From NCBI GenBank assembly GCA_024663395.1, contig JANFAH010000001.1, positions 5,332,001-5,396,000 on the forward strand: DNA of 64,000 bases, read 5' to 3'. The notes below the pieces were generated by a model. The model was not told the origin of the DNA and ran no database searches. It saw only the letters and a list, made by a program, of their open reading frames with translations. This DNA comes from Pisolithus tinctorius. Taxonomy: Eukaryota; Basidiomycota; Agaricomycetes; Boletales; Pisolithaceae. Position 1 is the first letter of the stretch. Each line of letters begins with the position of its first letter. This document shows, piece after piece, positions 32,671 through 45,683 of the stretch. The position numbers and the translations under genes are program-made.

Positions 32671-35600
32671 TCACGGCTGTGGCGAGAAAATGGTCAGGGC
32701 ATTATCCACCAACCACTCCACCATCAGGGCCTTGCCGGCCATGTCGCTGAATTCCGAACCTGGGTCTCTCGACCACATGAGTGTTGCTAATGCATCGAAG
32801 TCAGCACCTGTAGGAACTTGCAATGGCACTACTTACGTCCAAAGACGACACCAAGGTTACGAGCCGTCATTAGGTTTTGATCGCTATGTTCCCGCACGCT
32901 AGAAGTAGATGTCAGGACGTGGCGAAATATGCCAGACCTATGGTAAGCATACCGATGCAGATGTAACACTAGTAGGCGCAACGTATGATAGTGTTCAGAG
33001 GGGAGCCGATCCACAAGCTCCTGGAGATGTTTTGTCTTGAGAGCAGGATCTTTGAGCCCAGCCGCAGAAATAAACTCCCCATGTAAGTCGAAAGTCAACA
33101 ACGGCACAGGCAACGAACGGAAGTAGGCCTTTAGCACCGATGTCACACTGCACACATCGTTGAACCGGTCAGTGTCTCGAAGGTCGAACGCGGCATAATC
33201 CTGCCGTTCAAACAGCTGGGTGATGATCTTCGTCTGGCCATATCCTCCAGTTTTTCGGTAGATGCCCTCGTAATCCAGTGCGACCGCCTCCACGGCCTCT
33301 ATACACTTCTCGACAATTATAGGGACCTTGCGGTCACCCCACCTATAGTCCGACTTCACTTGCTCAACAAGGTCGCGGCCGAACATAGATGGCACTATCG
33401 CTTCCCTGAGCATATTTAAAAACAGAAGCAGGAATGAAACGTACGTGCAACGACGTGTCCATTCACGTCATCTCGGTGCCGAGGGTGATGAGTACATACC
33501 AACTGCACTTGATTCATGCAGCGCGAGTGGACGCTGATGTGACAATCTAACGTAGAATAAATGAAGGTAAACGTAATGGTAGAACGTTATCGGAAGTGTC
33601 AATACTCACTTGAGCAACGGAGCTGTGAGGTTCCCCATAGTTTGTCCCCACAGTGATCGCAGCGCGCGAACCGCAAAGTACTTGCTTGCTGGAAGTTGTG
33701 TTCCATGTGCATCTTGCCCCTGTGGTCAGACGGATACGTGGCAGCTTCCTTCGTACGTGATCCGGGCCACTTGAACTTGCCAGATTTGAGTGTCGATAGT
33801 GCATCTGATTGATCGGGCTTCGGGGTGCGGTTGCCTTTCTCCCTGTCTTCGACAACAGCGTTGGTGCTCTGTGTGGAGCTGGCGCTAAGCGAGTGTTGCA
33901 CTGACGTAGAGGTCTCCGGGGAATGGCGAAATCGATCTAGTGACATGCTCTTCTTTCGATGCAGCTTGCTCGCGTCGTCGGGCATCGGTGGTGGTGAAAT
34001 ATCCAACACTGGTGTCTCAGAACGCGCGGCTTCCATCCGACGTGCATATTGCGTGCTGAGCTGAGCAAGTTCCTCATTTCGGGCGTTGAGGACGGTCGTC
34101 TCCTCCAGGAACTGATCTCTCGATGCTTTGAGTTCGGTAATTTCTCGCATTAAACACTCTCGTTGTTCACTGAGCGGTAGAAGCTCGTGCCTGTACTGGG
34201 ACTTGAGGTTGTCCAAGCGCATAGCAAGCGATCGGCTGAAGTGTGTAGCTGGTACTTCACTGAAGAGAGCCGTACTGGAAGAATTAGAAATTATTTGAGA
34301 AATTACTTGTAAGGATGAGCTATGCTTGGAAAATACCTCTTTGATGAATACAACTCCTCCATCTCCGCTAAAGCCAAGTCTCGTTCTGCCTTTAGCTTAG
34401 AGAGGTCTTTCCCCAAGTGGACAAGATCCTTGGTGAGCTCCTCTGACAGCTGTTTCCGCACTTCCAGTCTCTTGCTCTCGCCACTCAGCGCAGTCAGCTT
34501 GGCTGCCTGTCCAGAGAGTAGTACCCGCAGGCGGATAACCTCGGCCTCAGTATTTCGACGAGCGACTAACTCGCGATCGTACTCTTTCTGAGCAACGGTG
34601 AGGCCGTGCATGTACTGTTGGCTGGCTCTCTGTAAGATAAACGTCAGCAAACTTTGCGAATGAAGTGGTGTGGGGGCAGTACCTTCGTCCCGTCATAATG
34701 CGACTTGAGATCAGTATACTCTACATGCCTCTGTTCCATAACCGACAAGATAGTTTCCACGAATGACTTATTAAACCGTAGCTGTAATGACCCCTTTTCA
34801 TTTGCATCCGCCAACATTTCCTGCAGTCTCTGAAGAACGAATTCATATGATTCGCTCAAAACCGGGGTCGTTGCCGCCGACTCCGGAGCGGTAAGCGTGA
34901 TCCGCGCAGCAGATGTTAGCACGTTGAGTGAAGCATTCGAGTTAAGCCGTTTCCTCTCCGAAGTGCCGGATTCACTTGCTAACGATGGTGAGAGCGATTC
35001 AGAGGCGGCACGGCCGCGCGAAGGGAACTCGTGCGTGATATCGGGAGCTGCATCATTCACCTCCGACTCATCTTTGGAGGTATCTGGAGTAATTGACGAC
35101 AGGGCTTCTGCTTTGGTATCGGAGACGTTGATGGGCGGTGTGGGATGTTGCGACGAAGTTGACTGCTCAGGGCTAGTTTGCTGGATAGAGCGCGTCATTA
35201 TGCTGTTGTTCGTGGCTGATACGTTCTCTGCGCCATCCTTTGCTCCCCCAGAAATCTGATCCAGCGACTTCAGGGGTGGTACGCCCCCAACAGATTTCAA
35301 GAACTCCGAGAAGTCCGATCCAGACATAGAGAAACGAATGGGTGGCAAGGCAGGAGCGATAAACGTGGCAATAGATGTGCGCTCTACAGGGGAAGACTCC
35401 TCTTCGCCATCTAACTGAGAGACAACGGATACGTCTGGATCCATCCTCACATTCTCCAAATTCAGATTGCTCGGACGACGTTTTGATTTGAACTCCTTCG
35501 GCGGCAGGACAGGGGGCGAGTCTGAAGTTGTGGCAGGGGTTTTATCAGGACTTTTCTCGTAATCAGCCTCAGCCTCTGTATCTGTTCCACTCTCGATGCT

Positions 35601-37407
35601 GTGCGGCACGTCCGCGGTATGCGATGGAGACGCCGGGGAAACTGTTCCTGAACGGTCAGTCCAACTGAGCGGAGATGAAAGGCCAGAGTTTGTCCCGTCC
35701 AAACGTGCCGATCGTGGCCCAATAGGGGACAGTCGGCCGTTCACCGAATAGCTGCTCGAACTATCGAGTGAACGCGAGACATTACCAAAGCCGTCTGTGC
35801 GTACTGCGCCGTCAGGATGCAGGGCGTTGCGCAGGGGAGTTCCCGGTCGAGCGGATGGTGGAGCGGATTGAGGGTCGTGTGATATGGTCCGCATGCGCAC
35901 TGAATCTGGCGTTCCACGTCCGCTGTCTGTTGGTGTTGGAGATGATAGGGGCGAATGGTAAACAGTTAAAATTGATGCTGCATCATGCAACGAGCTGTTG
36001 TTTGACGCACGGCGTGTCGCTGAGGGCTCGAACAAGGGTTTGGAAGGCGACGGTGTCACAGGCGAGTGGGCAACCTGAACGGGTACGGTGTGAGAGCGGA
36101 CCATCTCAGGTGCCATACCAGTCGCGTTGGCCAGTGCTGGATTTATCGATCGCCGCTTCTCGCTCCCATTAGTACTACCGTTGGGTACAGAGAGGCCAAG
36201 ATTTTGCGACTTGTCGACAGGGTTCTTAGCGTCTTGGTTGGAGCTCTTTTTACCAAAAAGGAAGTTAAGCGGCCGTACACCGTCGTCATAACTCTTCCTC
36301 CGATGTACGTTTTTAGGGCCACCTGCAGATAGAGGGCTGAGGTAGGATTTTCCCGTTGTACTACCATCAGATGGTAGTGCCTGGAGACGCCCGAGGGATG
36401 TTCTGCAGTCCGTTGGATCGAGACTGTGCGATTGAGGACCAGAGCGGCCATTCACGAGTACACCATGCTCGTCAACACTTGAACCATTCAGCTCTGGCGG
36501 GGCTACCGTCATAGAGAATGCCTGAGAGGGTGCAGCATCAGACGAAAATGACTGAGACGGTACGCAATGATCTCGTTTGAGATCTCCCGAGGTAGCAGTG
36601 CTTGACGGCCCAGTTTTAACAGCAGTGGGTGTGTTGTCTGCGGGTGGCAATGACTTGCGTTTCTTGGCTGGGGTTGACGGCTCCACGCCCTTCGTGGAGC
36701 GGGTTTCACGAAACGTACTTGTGGATGCCTTGGATCGCAAAGATGCCTGGGTTGAAATGGTGTCGCGAGACCGATCTGAAGCCTTGAAGTGACAGGATGA
36801 ACACGGGACAAGGACGGACAACGTCGGTTACGTACAGCATAGTCAGTAAGATGATCGCGAGCATCACGTTCGCGGGTGGAGGAAGAACCACTTCCGGAGG
36901 CAGCTTTTTCTTTTTCTCTTTTTCGGTGAGCATGACGACGGATCTTGGCCATGCGCTCGTTGTGGCAGGACATACAGTATATGCCTTGGCTTGTTTTGGC
37001 GAAGACGAGTTCGTCGATGCGATTATGGCATACTTTGCACTTGAAGCAGTGGGCGTGGTAAGAGTCGTCACCGGTCATGATGGCTTCATCGAGGATGGGC
37101 TGCTGGCAAATGTTGCAATTGTAACTGCAGTTTGCACAGATGGGGGATCCATCGGAGAGTAGGAGGAGGTTGGTATCGGCAGTTACTTGTTGGTTGCACT
37201 TTGCGCACTTGAAACAGTTGACGTGGAAGAAAGACTGGCTGGATTGGGATTGGGGAGTGAGAGGACGAAGAAGCGAGCAGACGAGTGGGTGACGTACCCA
37301 AATGCTACGACTAAGCCTCCAGTTTCATTTACCGCGGACTGTTTACAGCCAGGACAGAGCCTATTCTCGATAGCATTGAGTGGGTTAGCCTGGACGAGAT
37401 CGGTCAT
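32671..37407 (-). CDS. LIM-LIM-coiled coil-C1-RhoGAP protein (Rga-type)
   Basis: A large protein of roughly 1,450 residues. The N-terminal LIM domains begin RLCPGCKQSAV and continue FHVNCFKCAKCN, CANCSYNCNICQQPI, YHAHCFKCKVC and GIYCMSCHNERM. A basic helix (RRHAHRKREKEK) and a 710-residue disordered Ser/Pro region follow. Coiled coil comes next (YDRELVARRNTEAEVIRLRV, KDLVHLGKDLSKLKAERDL, LKASRDQFLEETTVLNARNE). The C1 zinc finger is H-x12-C-x2-C-x11-C-x2-C-x4-H-x2-C-x7-C. The C-terminal RhoGAP domain includes PSMFGRDLVEQV, VPIIVEKCIEAVEA, the arginine finger in EGIYRKTGG, VLKAYFRSLPVPLL, DQNLMTARNLGVVFGPTLM and NALTIFSPQP-stop. Fungal Rga proteins of this layout inactivate Cdc42/Rho GTPases at polarity sites. 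About eight introns; the one before the GAP domain (donor GTACGT near 33440) has the least certain ends. Confidence 0.9.
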
Positions 37408-38250
37408 GGGTCTCTGCTATCTACTGTACGGGGGAAGCTGGAAGCCCAAACGAACGGGCCGGCGGATTGGGAGATGGGCCAGCGGGCAGAAAGGACAGAG
37501 CGAGCTCTCAGGAAAAGCCGTTGATTGTGGAAACGATTGGACGGAGGGCCACGGGCGCGTGCGCGACACGATATATCGAGTTCCCAACATATAATTTATT
37601 TTTTATGTAGCCAGGTTTATTTTTATTTTGTCACCGGTGACCTGTCCATCATGGCTGTATTCCTATTAAATCTCCCATCCCCTTCGAATGGCGCAACAGA
37701 CGCAGAGATGCAGAGACATAATGTATCATGTATATTGCGGCCTGCTTCTCTTCCTCCCGGGCTGGCGTTCATAATGGAATTAATGGGCGGACCCCGGCTT
37801 CCAGGCATTTATCCTTTCCCTCCCGCCCCATTAGCCCCAAGTGGCAAACCGCGTTCACAGGGTCACCCACCCCTTCTGAAGGTCCCCCTCGGCGATGTCA
37901 ACGCAGCTCCACGCCATGACGTCGTGGCAGCAACCATCAGCACCTAGGCAGAATAGTTGGGAGGGCACGAGTACTACTACTATACTACTACTGTCGAGTA
38001 TGCTCGCTGTAAAGAGCTGTTACAGTTTGAAAAATGGCTGTGATCATGCACTCGGACCTTGTTAGCAGTGGTTCTCACCCCTGCAGGTCTCACTGAGCTT
38101 GGACACCCGTTCGTCCGAGACCTGTGCCACGGCGCGTTACGGCGACGCTCCCCAGCGCCAGTACTCGCTTTCTTCCTGCCAGAGCTCTCCCTTTCCTCTC
38201 GCGGTCGCCCGTGCTTGCTTGTCAGGTAGTAGCCAAGTCACTACACCACC
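37408..38250. promoter_or_regulatory. divergent promoter between RhoGAP and ELL genes
   Basis: About 840 bp shared by two divergent starts. It contains a trinucleotide-like TAC/ACT run at 37971-37992 and pyrimidine-rich sequence before the ELL start. No TATA box or coding exon is convincing. Confidence 0.4.
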
Positions 38251-40631
38251 ATGCCTCTCCCAGGCACTGGCCCTTTGTCTGTCCACTCGAGTCTCGGAAA
38301 TGCAGTCCAGTCCAAGCCCAAGCAGGCCATGGTCGTCCGCTTGTCTGCGGAGACCCTCGAAGCACTCGAGTCGTTCCCGAATCATCCGGAGATGCACTTT
38401 GATTTCGGTGACAACCCAGTGAGTCTGCATTCTGTCCACCAGCATCATGCATCCAACCGTCGTTTTAGGGCATCTACATAGGAGAGACGTTCTACGCAAT
38501 GCGGGCTCAGCAAGAAAGCACTCCGCATGAGATCTATCTCCGCACTTCCTCGGCTGCGAAGCCAAACGCTCCTCTCAAGTTATATGCCAATGTCATCGGT
38601 AAATTCATGGTGGAGCGACAGCTGGGTGCCAAGGTCACAGATGGCGTCCGCCAACGCACGATGGAAGCCAAGAAAGCGCACTCAGAGCGACAAGCCATCC
38701 TGCTTGACCGACCTCCGATACCGACCCCTGCAACTAAACACACAAAACGCAAGACACCAGGATCTGGCACGGTCATGAAGAAGACAGTCGTTCCTGTAGA
38801 TCAGCTTCGCGTGCCTTCCACTTCTTCTGGCTCTGGGCGCAAAGTGTCACCCCTTCCCCAGAATCCTCCGTCGTCCAGAGCAAATGCTGACGTTCGAAGG
38901 CGTCTTGTTCACTGTCTTGCTATCCAACCACGTCAAAGTGACGATGCTGTGCGGATGGTGGGAGGTGCGAATATCAGCGTGCAAACACGTGAAGAGTTAC
39001 TCAAGTTGCTCGAGGAGGTGAGGTCTCAATCTCAGCTCTTTTTTCGTATTGAGCCTTTAACGAGCATTTTGAAGGTCGCAGAGCAGACGCCTGTGAAGAA
39101 GGGGGACAAGTCACCACGTCCGTGGACTCTTAAAACTCAAACATGGACCGAGGTGCGGCCGTATGAGTGGCCTAAGCTCACCGAAGCAGAGCGTACGAGC
39201 ATGGCCCGCCAAGCCCGGCTAGCTTTGAAGGCACTCAAGATACCAGAAGCTGATCCAGCGTGGGAGAACGTGCGTTACCGACAAACTGGTCTGCTACCTA
39301 CAGTTCCCGTCCCATCTACACAGTCCACCACAGTTCCGTCGGCACCCCTGCAATCCGACACCAAACGCCCAGTGATTTCAAAGGATGCCAAACAGAAAGC
39401 AAAAGTCGATGGTTCACGCGGGAAAGGTGAGATATCGATGAAGGACGAGAGTGCGAAGGTATCGGCCTCTCGCCCAGCTATCTCCAAGAGAGACGAGGTG
39501 GAGAAGCGTCCTGGTCCGTCATTAGACAGTTCCGGGGCCAAAGCTGCCACGACCCGACGCTTGCCTGGTTCCGGGTACCAGGCAAAGAAGACCTCGCAGA
39601 CTTTGACCCTCAAAGGAGAGGCTCCTACAGAGAAGTTTTCCGCTTCCAGTGACTCCCGTCCCTCGCAACGACAGTCCTTACCTGCTTCACTACCTCGAAA
39701 ACCTGCTTCTCCGCTTCCTCCGCCTCCTGGAACCGTAGCGAGGAAGACGATTCCCGTACCACCCAAACCCCTCAAGAGAGACGACGAAGTAGATCTGGAG
39801 AGAGAGCGCGAGCGCGAACAGAGAGAACGGGCAAAGCGAAAGGAAGCTAAACTAAGGGAGCGTGAAAGCGAGAGGGAGAAGTTCAATCGGGAGAAAGGTG
39901 CTGCTCCCTCTACCGTCAAACGCAAAACCACTGCTTTAGAAGTTGAGGGCGCCCGCGATGAAGGGCGGACTTCTGGATCAGCTCCTCCTCCTAAGAGGCG
40001 GAAGTTAGAGGAAAGCTCCTCATCGACGGTAACGTCCTCGTCTTCCAGGCCTCGGGAGCCACAACTACTCAAGGAACATGGACTCGTTCACCCCCCTCCA
40101 AAGGTCAAGGAAGAATCCTCCACTCCTTTGCGGGGCTTCTCGTCTGGCCAAGACAGGCAGTCGCCCTCACCCGCGAAAGTGGAACGACCCAAAACCAACG
40201 GCACGTCGACTAAGACACGGCGGAAGTCGCCCATCTACACTTCGTCCGAAGACGAGGGGGAGATCCCTCAATCGACACCGCAGCCACGCAGACCCTCATT
40301 GCCACCTGCACCTACTGGGACTGATTTGGGGACAAACGGGAACGAATCCCGACACCGACCTCGGGCATCGCTCCCTCTCCCAACCGATCACGCGGCTCTG
40401 CGTGCACAGTACCGAACTTCGTACGCAAAATATCTCGATGCATTCTCCAAAATCGTTACTCAAAAGCGGAATATCGAGGCTATCCTAAACGGAGAGTCCG
40501 AGAGCGATAACGATTTGATGGACCCGGACGAACTCATGAAACTTACGATGGAACACAAAGCACTGAAAGAAGAGCTTGAGACAATTCGAGGAGCGTACAC
40601 CAATGGAACGAGCTCTTCCCCCTCGGAATAG
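38251..40631 (+). CDS. RNA polymerase II elongation factor ELL homolog
   Basis: Two exons (38251-38418 and 38469-40631) encode 776 residues. The N-terminal domain (MVVRLSAETLEALES, IYIGETFYAMRAQQES, LYANVIGKFMVERQLG) and the winged-helix-like part (VRRRLVHCLAIQPRQSDDAV, ELLKLLEEV, RPYEWPKLTEAERTSMARQA, LALKALKIP) match the ELL N-terminal region that binds Pol II and suppresses pausing. The middle is Lys/Arg/Ser/Pro-rich and disordered, with an unusual Arg-Glu repeat block (EREREREQRERAKRKEAK) near residues 500-540. The C-terminal coiled segment (LRAQYRTSYAKYLDAFSKIV, MKLTMEHKALKEELETI) resembles the occludin/ELL C-terminal domain. Fungal ELL (for example fission yeast Ell1) works with Eaf1 in the nucleus. 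The start is supported by the Kozak-like ACCACCATG. Confidence 0.85.
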
Positions 40632-41068
40632 CTGATACAAAGACATTGGGATCTATACTGACGCTCACGACTAGTGTTTGGGGCTTTACAGAGACGGAAT
40701 TAACGTAGTCGTGACGACCGGAGAGGATACCAGGATACCATGGTTGTGCGCCATGCACTCTACGCTATCTGCACTCGGGAAGTTCGATATCATTTGCTGA
40801 CTCTTCCCTTTCCGTACCCATCAATCTCTTCTGCTCCGCTTACACGCATTTCTCTTTTTCTTTATGGACACGAGAAACTATGGAATAGCAAGTTGTATAT
40901 CACCCTTAGGACACCAATAACTACCTAGCTCGCGTTTTGAAATGCAAGTGGATTGTATTAGTGAGGACTTGATGTCTGGTACGTTGGATTAGTCATCAAG
41001 GCTTGCATTCGAAAACTGCCACCTGCTCAGCAAGCCCAAACCCCGTAGGTCATGTATTTTCTGTGCGT
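40632..41068. other. tandem intergenic spacer
   Basis: About 440 bp between ELL and the mitochondrial polymerase gene. It should carry the 3' UTR of the first and the promoter of the second. No coding signal or repeat is seen. Confidence 0.4.
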
Positions 41069-44000
41069 ATGTTGAGTGCACTTCGAAGAACCCTGGCATG
41101 CGGTCAGGCACGTCGATCATACGCTACCTCGATATCACCCACTGTCGCCCCCGAGCCCAAGCAATCACCCAGCAAACCAGTTTCACAAACTTCAGCAGCC
41201 TTCGACAATGAGGGGAAGAGGAAACGCAAGATCGCGCCCCTTCAGTGTGCAAAGCACGGTGCGCCTAATCCAAACCAAATGAGTTCTCTCCGCCTGATCA
41301 ATGGTCATTCAAGCCAAGCGTAACCCTCTTGGGGTGCAGTTGCTTTCGCGCCAACTTCACGCACAGATATTCCGAAATGTGTCATTTCCCTCCCCCAAGC
41401 CATCATTCGTTCAGATCGCGCGGGAACACCTGGAGATGCATGGGCTAGACCCTAAACAGGGATCCGTTCTTCCCGATATTGGGTTTACGCTGCCACCTCT
41501 GCAAGGGTCTACCATTGACGAACATTTCTACCGCATTGGGTTGCAGGCTTCGCAACCTTGGTTGTCCCTTGCCCGAGATCTCGCAAGTTCTGAGCTCCCG
41601 CCAAGACCAGACTATTGGGATATACAGTCGGGTTGGACGAAGTACTATTTCCACTCAGACGGGTCGAGCTACAGTGAATATGTCGAGTACCCACAGCACG
41701 ACGGCAAACCAGAAGAAATTCTCGTTTTTGATGTTGAAACGATGCCGTCCTACCACCCGTACGCCGTCATTGCTTGCGCAGCTTCCAAGAATGCCTGGTA
41801 CGCTTGGATATCCCCATGGCTCTTAGGGGAGTCCAGCGATGTAGAACACCTGGTATCATTGGGGCCGCCAGACATCCCACGCGTTGTGGTCGGGCACAAC
41901 GTTTCATATGACCGCCAACGGATCCTAGAAGAGTATAATTTGGAGGGAACACAAACGCGCTTCCTCGATACCATGGCGCTCCATGTCGCTGTGAAAGGCA
42001 TATCTTCCCACCAACGACCTGCATGGATGAAACATCGCAAGTCGAAGGCAGAGAAGCGTGAGCGGCGCGAGGAGGCGGTTGAAATGGTCGTTGGAATGTT
42101 GCAGAACGTTGAAGTTCAGTACGAACGGGAAGCAGACGATGAAAGATGCGCCGAGCTTCGCCGCCTTCGCAGTGAGCTAGAAGAGGGCCTTTCGCAACTT
42201 CAATCGGAAGACTTCAACATGGATATTGACGAGGAATCAAAGAGGACGTGGGAGGACTTGACGTCCGCCAATTCCCTTGCAGATGTCGCCAAGTTGCACT
42301 GCAATATCGATGTCGACAAGGGAATACGGGAGGAATTTATGAAGGCCAGCTCATCCGATGTACTCGAGCATATTCACGACTTCCTGAATTACTGTGCAAA
42401 TGATGTGTACGTCACGCATAAGGTACTCTTACGGGTACTCCCCTCTTTCCTTCAGCTATGTCCCAGCCCTGTCTCCTTTGCCGGAATTCTAGCAATGGGT
42501 TCTAGTTTCCTGACTGTAAACGAGTCTTGGGAAACATACCTAAATGATGCGGAACGGACATACCATGACTTGGAGGCAAAGGTGAAGAAGCGACTAATAG
42601 ATCTTGCAGAAGACGCCAAATTGATGATGGAGGATGGTTTGTGGAAGGAGAGCCCGTGGCTAGCTCAGCTCGATTGGACCCCCAAAGTCGCAGGCAAATC
42701 GCGAGGTGTCATCGCTGGGCATCAGGTATGTCTGTTACAGATTCATTGGACACGTGCTGACGATGTCATAGGTAGCTGATTCCAAGCTAGACTCCAAAGC
42801 AAAACTAATGCAGCCTGCGTGGTTCAGGGAGCTTGTCAAAAAGGGACCTCTCCATCCTAGCATCGTCAATCGCATGCTCCCGTTTCTATTGAAGATGTCT
42901 TTCGATGGCCATCCACTCCGGTATACCGTAGATGACAAGTGGCATTATATCCAGGATGGTGTGCTCCTCCGCCTACCTACTGCAGGGAAGAAGAAGACGA
43001 TAACGATCCTATCAACAACCCATGGATTGCCCAATTTGAAAAGCGGGAGACTGTCTGCCTCTGACTGTTCGATGGCTTATGACATATCCTGTGGCAAGGG
43101 TGATCCTAAGCTTGCGGAACGCGTTCTTGCGCTTGCAAGATCGCTCGTAGACCTCCAGAGTTACGAAGACGACCCATCCCTACGCCAGTTAGACTGGTCA
43201 CCCGTCGACAGTGTTTCTACCTCGAACGAACCCAGTCTATCATTAGCGTCGTCATCCGGGAAGGACCAACAGCTCAGTGTCTTATGGCCGAAGTGGTATT
43301 GGGATCTTGCGCGGCCTAAGAAGGGTATGCCTCCCGGCAGCCTCGATATCACAGTTCGTAATCGGGTAGCCCCGATTCTTTTGCAACTGTCATGGCTAGG
43401 GTGGCCACTCTTCTACTCGCGCGAACACGGGTGGACATTTCGTGTTCGTAAGGACGCCAAATTCTCCACTCGCTTATCGCCCCTCGACTTTTTCGACCGT
43501 GCCGATGATGCATTAGCGGAAATGAGCCAGGGCGACTATGTCTTCTTCAAGCTTCCACACAAGGACGGTGACAAGGCAAACGTAGGCAGCCCATTGGGGA
43601 AGACATTCATGAAGTACGCCCAGGACGGCACATTAACGAGTCCAGGAGGGGAAGCAAACGATGCACTGGACATGAACGCACAGTGTAGCTACTGGATCAG
43701 TGCGCGTGACCGAATTCTGAACCAGATGGTTGTCTGGCAGGGTAACAACGTCGACATGGGGATAAAGGATGAGGTCAACTCACCGGGACCCCCACAGAAG
43801 TGGGGTATGATTCTTCCCCAGGTCATCACGATGGGTACAGTCACGCGGCGGGCGATCGAGAAGACATGGCTTACAGCAAGTAATGCAAAGAAGAACAGGG
43901 TTGGTTCGGAGCTGAAAGCGATGGTGCGGGCACCCAAGGGATATGCCATTGTTGGTGCGGACGTCGACTCTGAGGAACTTTGGATTTCGAGCTGCATGGG

Positions 44001-45162
44001 AGATGCACAATTTGGCCTTCATGGTGCTACAGCACTTGGGTGGATGACCCTGGAGGGGACGAAAGCAGCGGGCACAGACTTACATTCCAAGACAGCCAGC
44101 ATCCTGGGCATATCACGGGATCAGGCTAAGGTGTTCAATTACTCGCGTATCTACGGCGCGGGTATGCGACATGCTGTTTTGTTGTTGCTCCAGTCTAATG
44201 CGAGCATGCATCCCGACCAAGCGCAGAAGCTAGCGGAAAACTTGTATGCGACAACCAAGGGTAAGAACACCTACCGCCCTGATCTTTTCGGACGAAAGTT
44301 TTGGTATGGCGGCACCGAGAGCTTTGTCTTCAACAAACTTGAGGAGATTGCACTTTCAGACCGACCTCAGACGCCTGCTCTGGGTTGCGGTATTACTGCC
44401 GCGTTGTCAAAGGAGAATCTACCGGAGGAGTTTGGCGCCGACTTCATGACGTCACGCATCAATTGGGTTGTCCAGTCGTCGGGGGTGGACTACCTACATC
44501 TCCTGATCGTGGCCATGAGCTATCTTATATCCAAGTACGACATTGCAGCCCGCTACCTAATTTCGGTCCATGACGAACTCCGCTACCTCGTCGCTGAGGA
44601 AGACCGATACCGTGCGGCACTCGCACTGCAGATCGCGAACCTCTGGACGCGCAGCTTGTTTGCATTCAAATTGGGGATGGATGATCTCCCTCAGAGCGTA
44701 GCCTTCTTCTCGGCTGTGGATATTGACCACGTCTTGCGTAAGGAGGTTGATATGCCCTGTTTCACACCTTCGCATCCTACGTCAATACCTCCAGGAGAGA
44801 GCTTAAACATCGCCAAGTTACTGGGAAAGACTCATAAAGGCTCTTTGTGGAGGGATGGCAGAGCAATGGCTGTAGAGGCCGCTTCACCGTTTACGGATGA
44901 CTTGACTGGATATCATCCTTCTAATTGTCTCACACATCGCGCGGACAGCCCCGCATTCTTACGTGCCCAGGCAACCAATGAGCTTGCTGAAGTCAAACAC
45001 CTTGCACAGCAAGCGGGACAAGTTATGGTTAGCAACCGCGCAGGGAATAAGACAAAGAAGGGCAAAGGAAGGTGTCGGTCACGTACGCACGAAACAGACC
45101 CGCTTATTGATAATATCGACTGGGAAGCAGTCAGAGAAGTATTACAAGCCAGATTGACCTGA
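41069..45162 (+). CDS. MIP1: mitochondrial DNA polymerase gamma catalytic subunit
   Basis: Three exons (41069-41258, 41314-42725, 42772-45162) encode 1,330 residues. It replicates mitochondrial DNA. MLSALRRTLACGQARRSYAT is an obvious mitochondrial presequence. The conserved RNPLGVQLLSRQLHAQIF follows the first intron. The 3'-5' exonuclease has motif I (FDVETMP, about residue 202), motif II (VVGHNVSYDRQ, about 257) and motif III (YCANDVYVTHK, about 423). The polymerase has motif A (IVGADVDSEELW, about 927), motif B (RDQAKVFNYSRIYGAG, about 985) and motif C (VHDELRYLV, about 1134). All catalytic acidic residues are present. The C-terminal extension after motif C (about 190 residues, ending DNIDWEAVREVLQARLT) is typical of fungal Mip1. 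There are no lesions, and the first start is the only one that supplies a targeting peptide. Confidence 0.96.
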
Positions 45163-45683
45163 GGTTTTTCCGGAGGCGCTATTTTCCATGAATACGTTAT
45201 ATAACATTAGAGTTGTACGCTCTACTTAATCAACTGCCGCTGTAAGTAATCACCTTTGAAGCCCTCAGGATTTCCTCAGGATCGCCCAGTGAATTGAGGG
45301 TACTAGATAAAATAGGGAAAGGGAAGGAAGCAGCTGCGCCTTGCCAAATGTAGTAGACGAGGGTGTATGCCTACTAGTAGTGCTTGTCACGTACCACGCT
45401 TTCGCTTGCTTCAGTTATTGGGCCATATGTACACGTATGATACACTGGGTCATGTCAATATTGTTGGTAGGATAGGTTGATTCTCCGTTGGCCGTGAGCC
45501 TTTACGTCGTGTAAAGCAGTACATATGCCAGACGCCGGTGCAGGTTTCCCCAGCTGTGCTTGCAGTAATACTTGAGTGTATGTGGGCTAGTCGCCGTGTG
45601 ATCGACGCGTTATTGACATTATTCCGTAAGCTCGGTGACATAAGTGCTCCTCTCCATGCATCTCGCTGTCTCTGCGTTTGGCC
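45163..45683. other. tandem intergenic spacer
   Basis: About 520 bp between the polymerase gamma and Mdm31/32 genes. It should carry a 3' UTR and the next promoter. Frames on both strands are unsupported. Confidence 0.4.

Noticed and set aside
39275..40072. 265-residue minus-strand frame in the ELL gene
   Set aside because: Composition (Ser/Leu/Arg repeats) is the antisense of the Arg-Glu/Lys-rich ELL linker; no independent support.
41003..41068. Upstream extension of the polymerase gamma start
   Set aside because: The upstream residues add no ATG-based targeting peptide; MLSALRRTLACGQARR at 41069 is a typical presequence.
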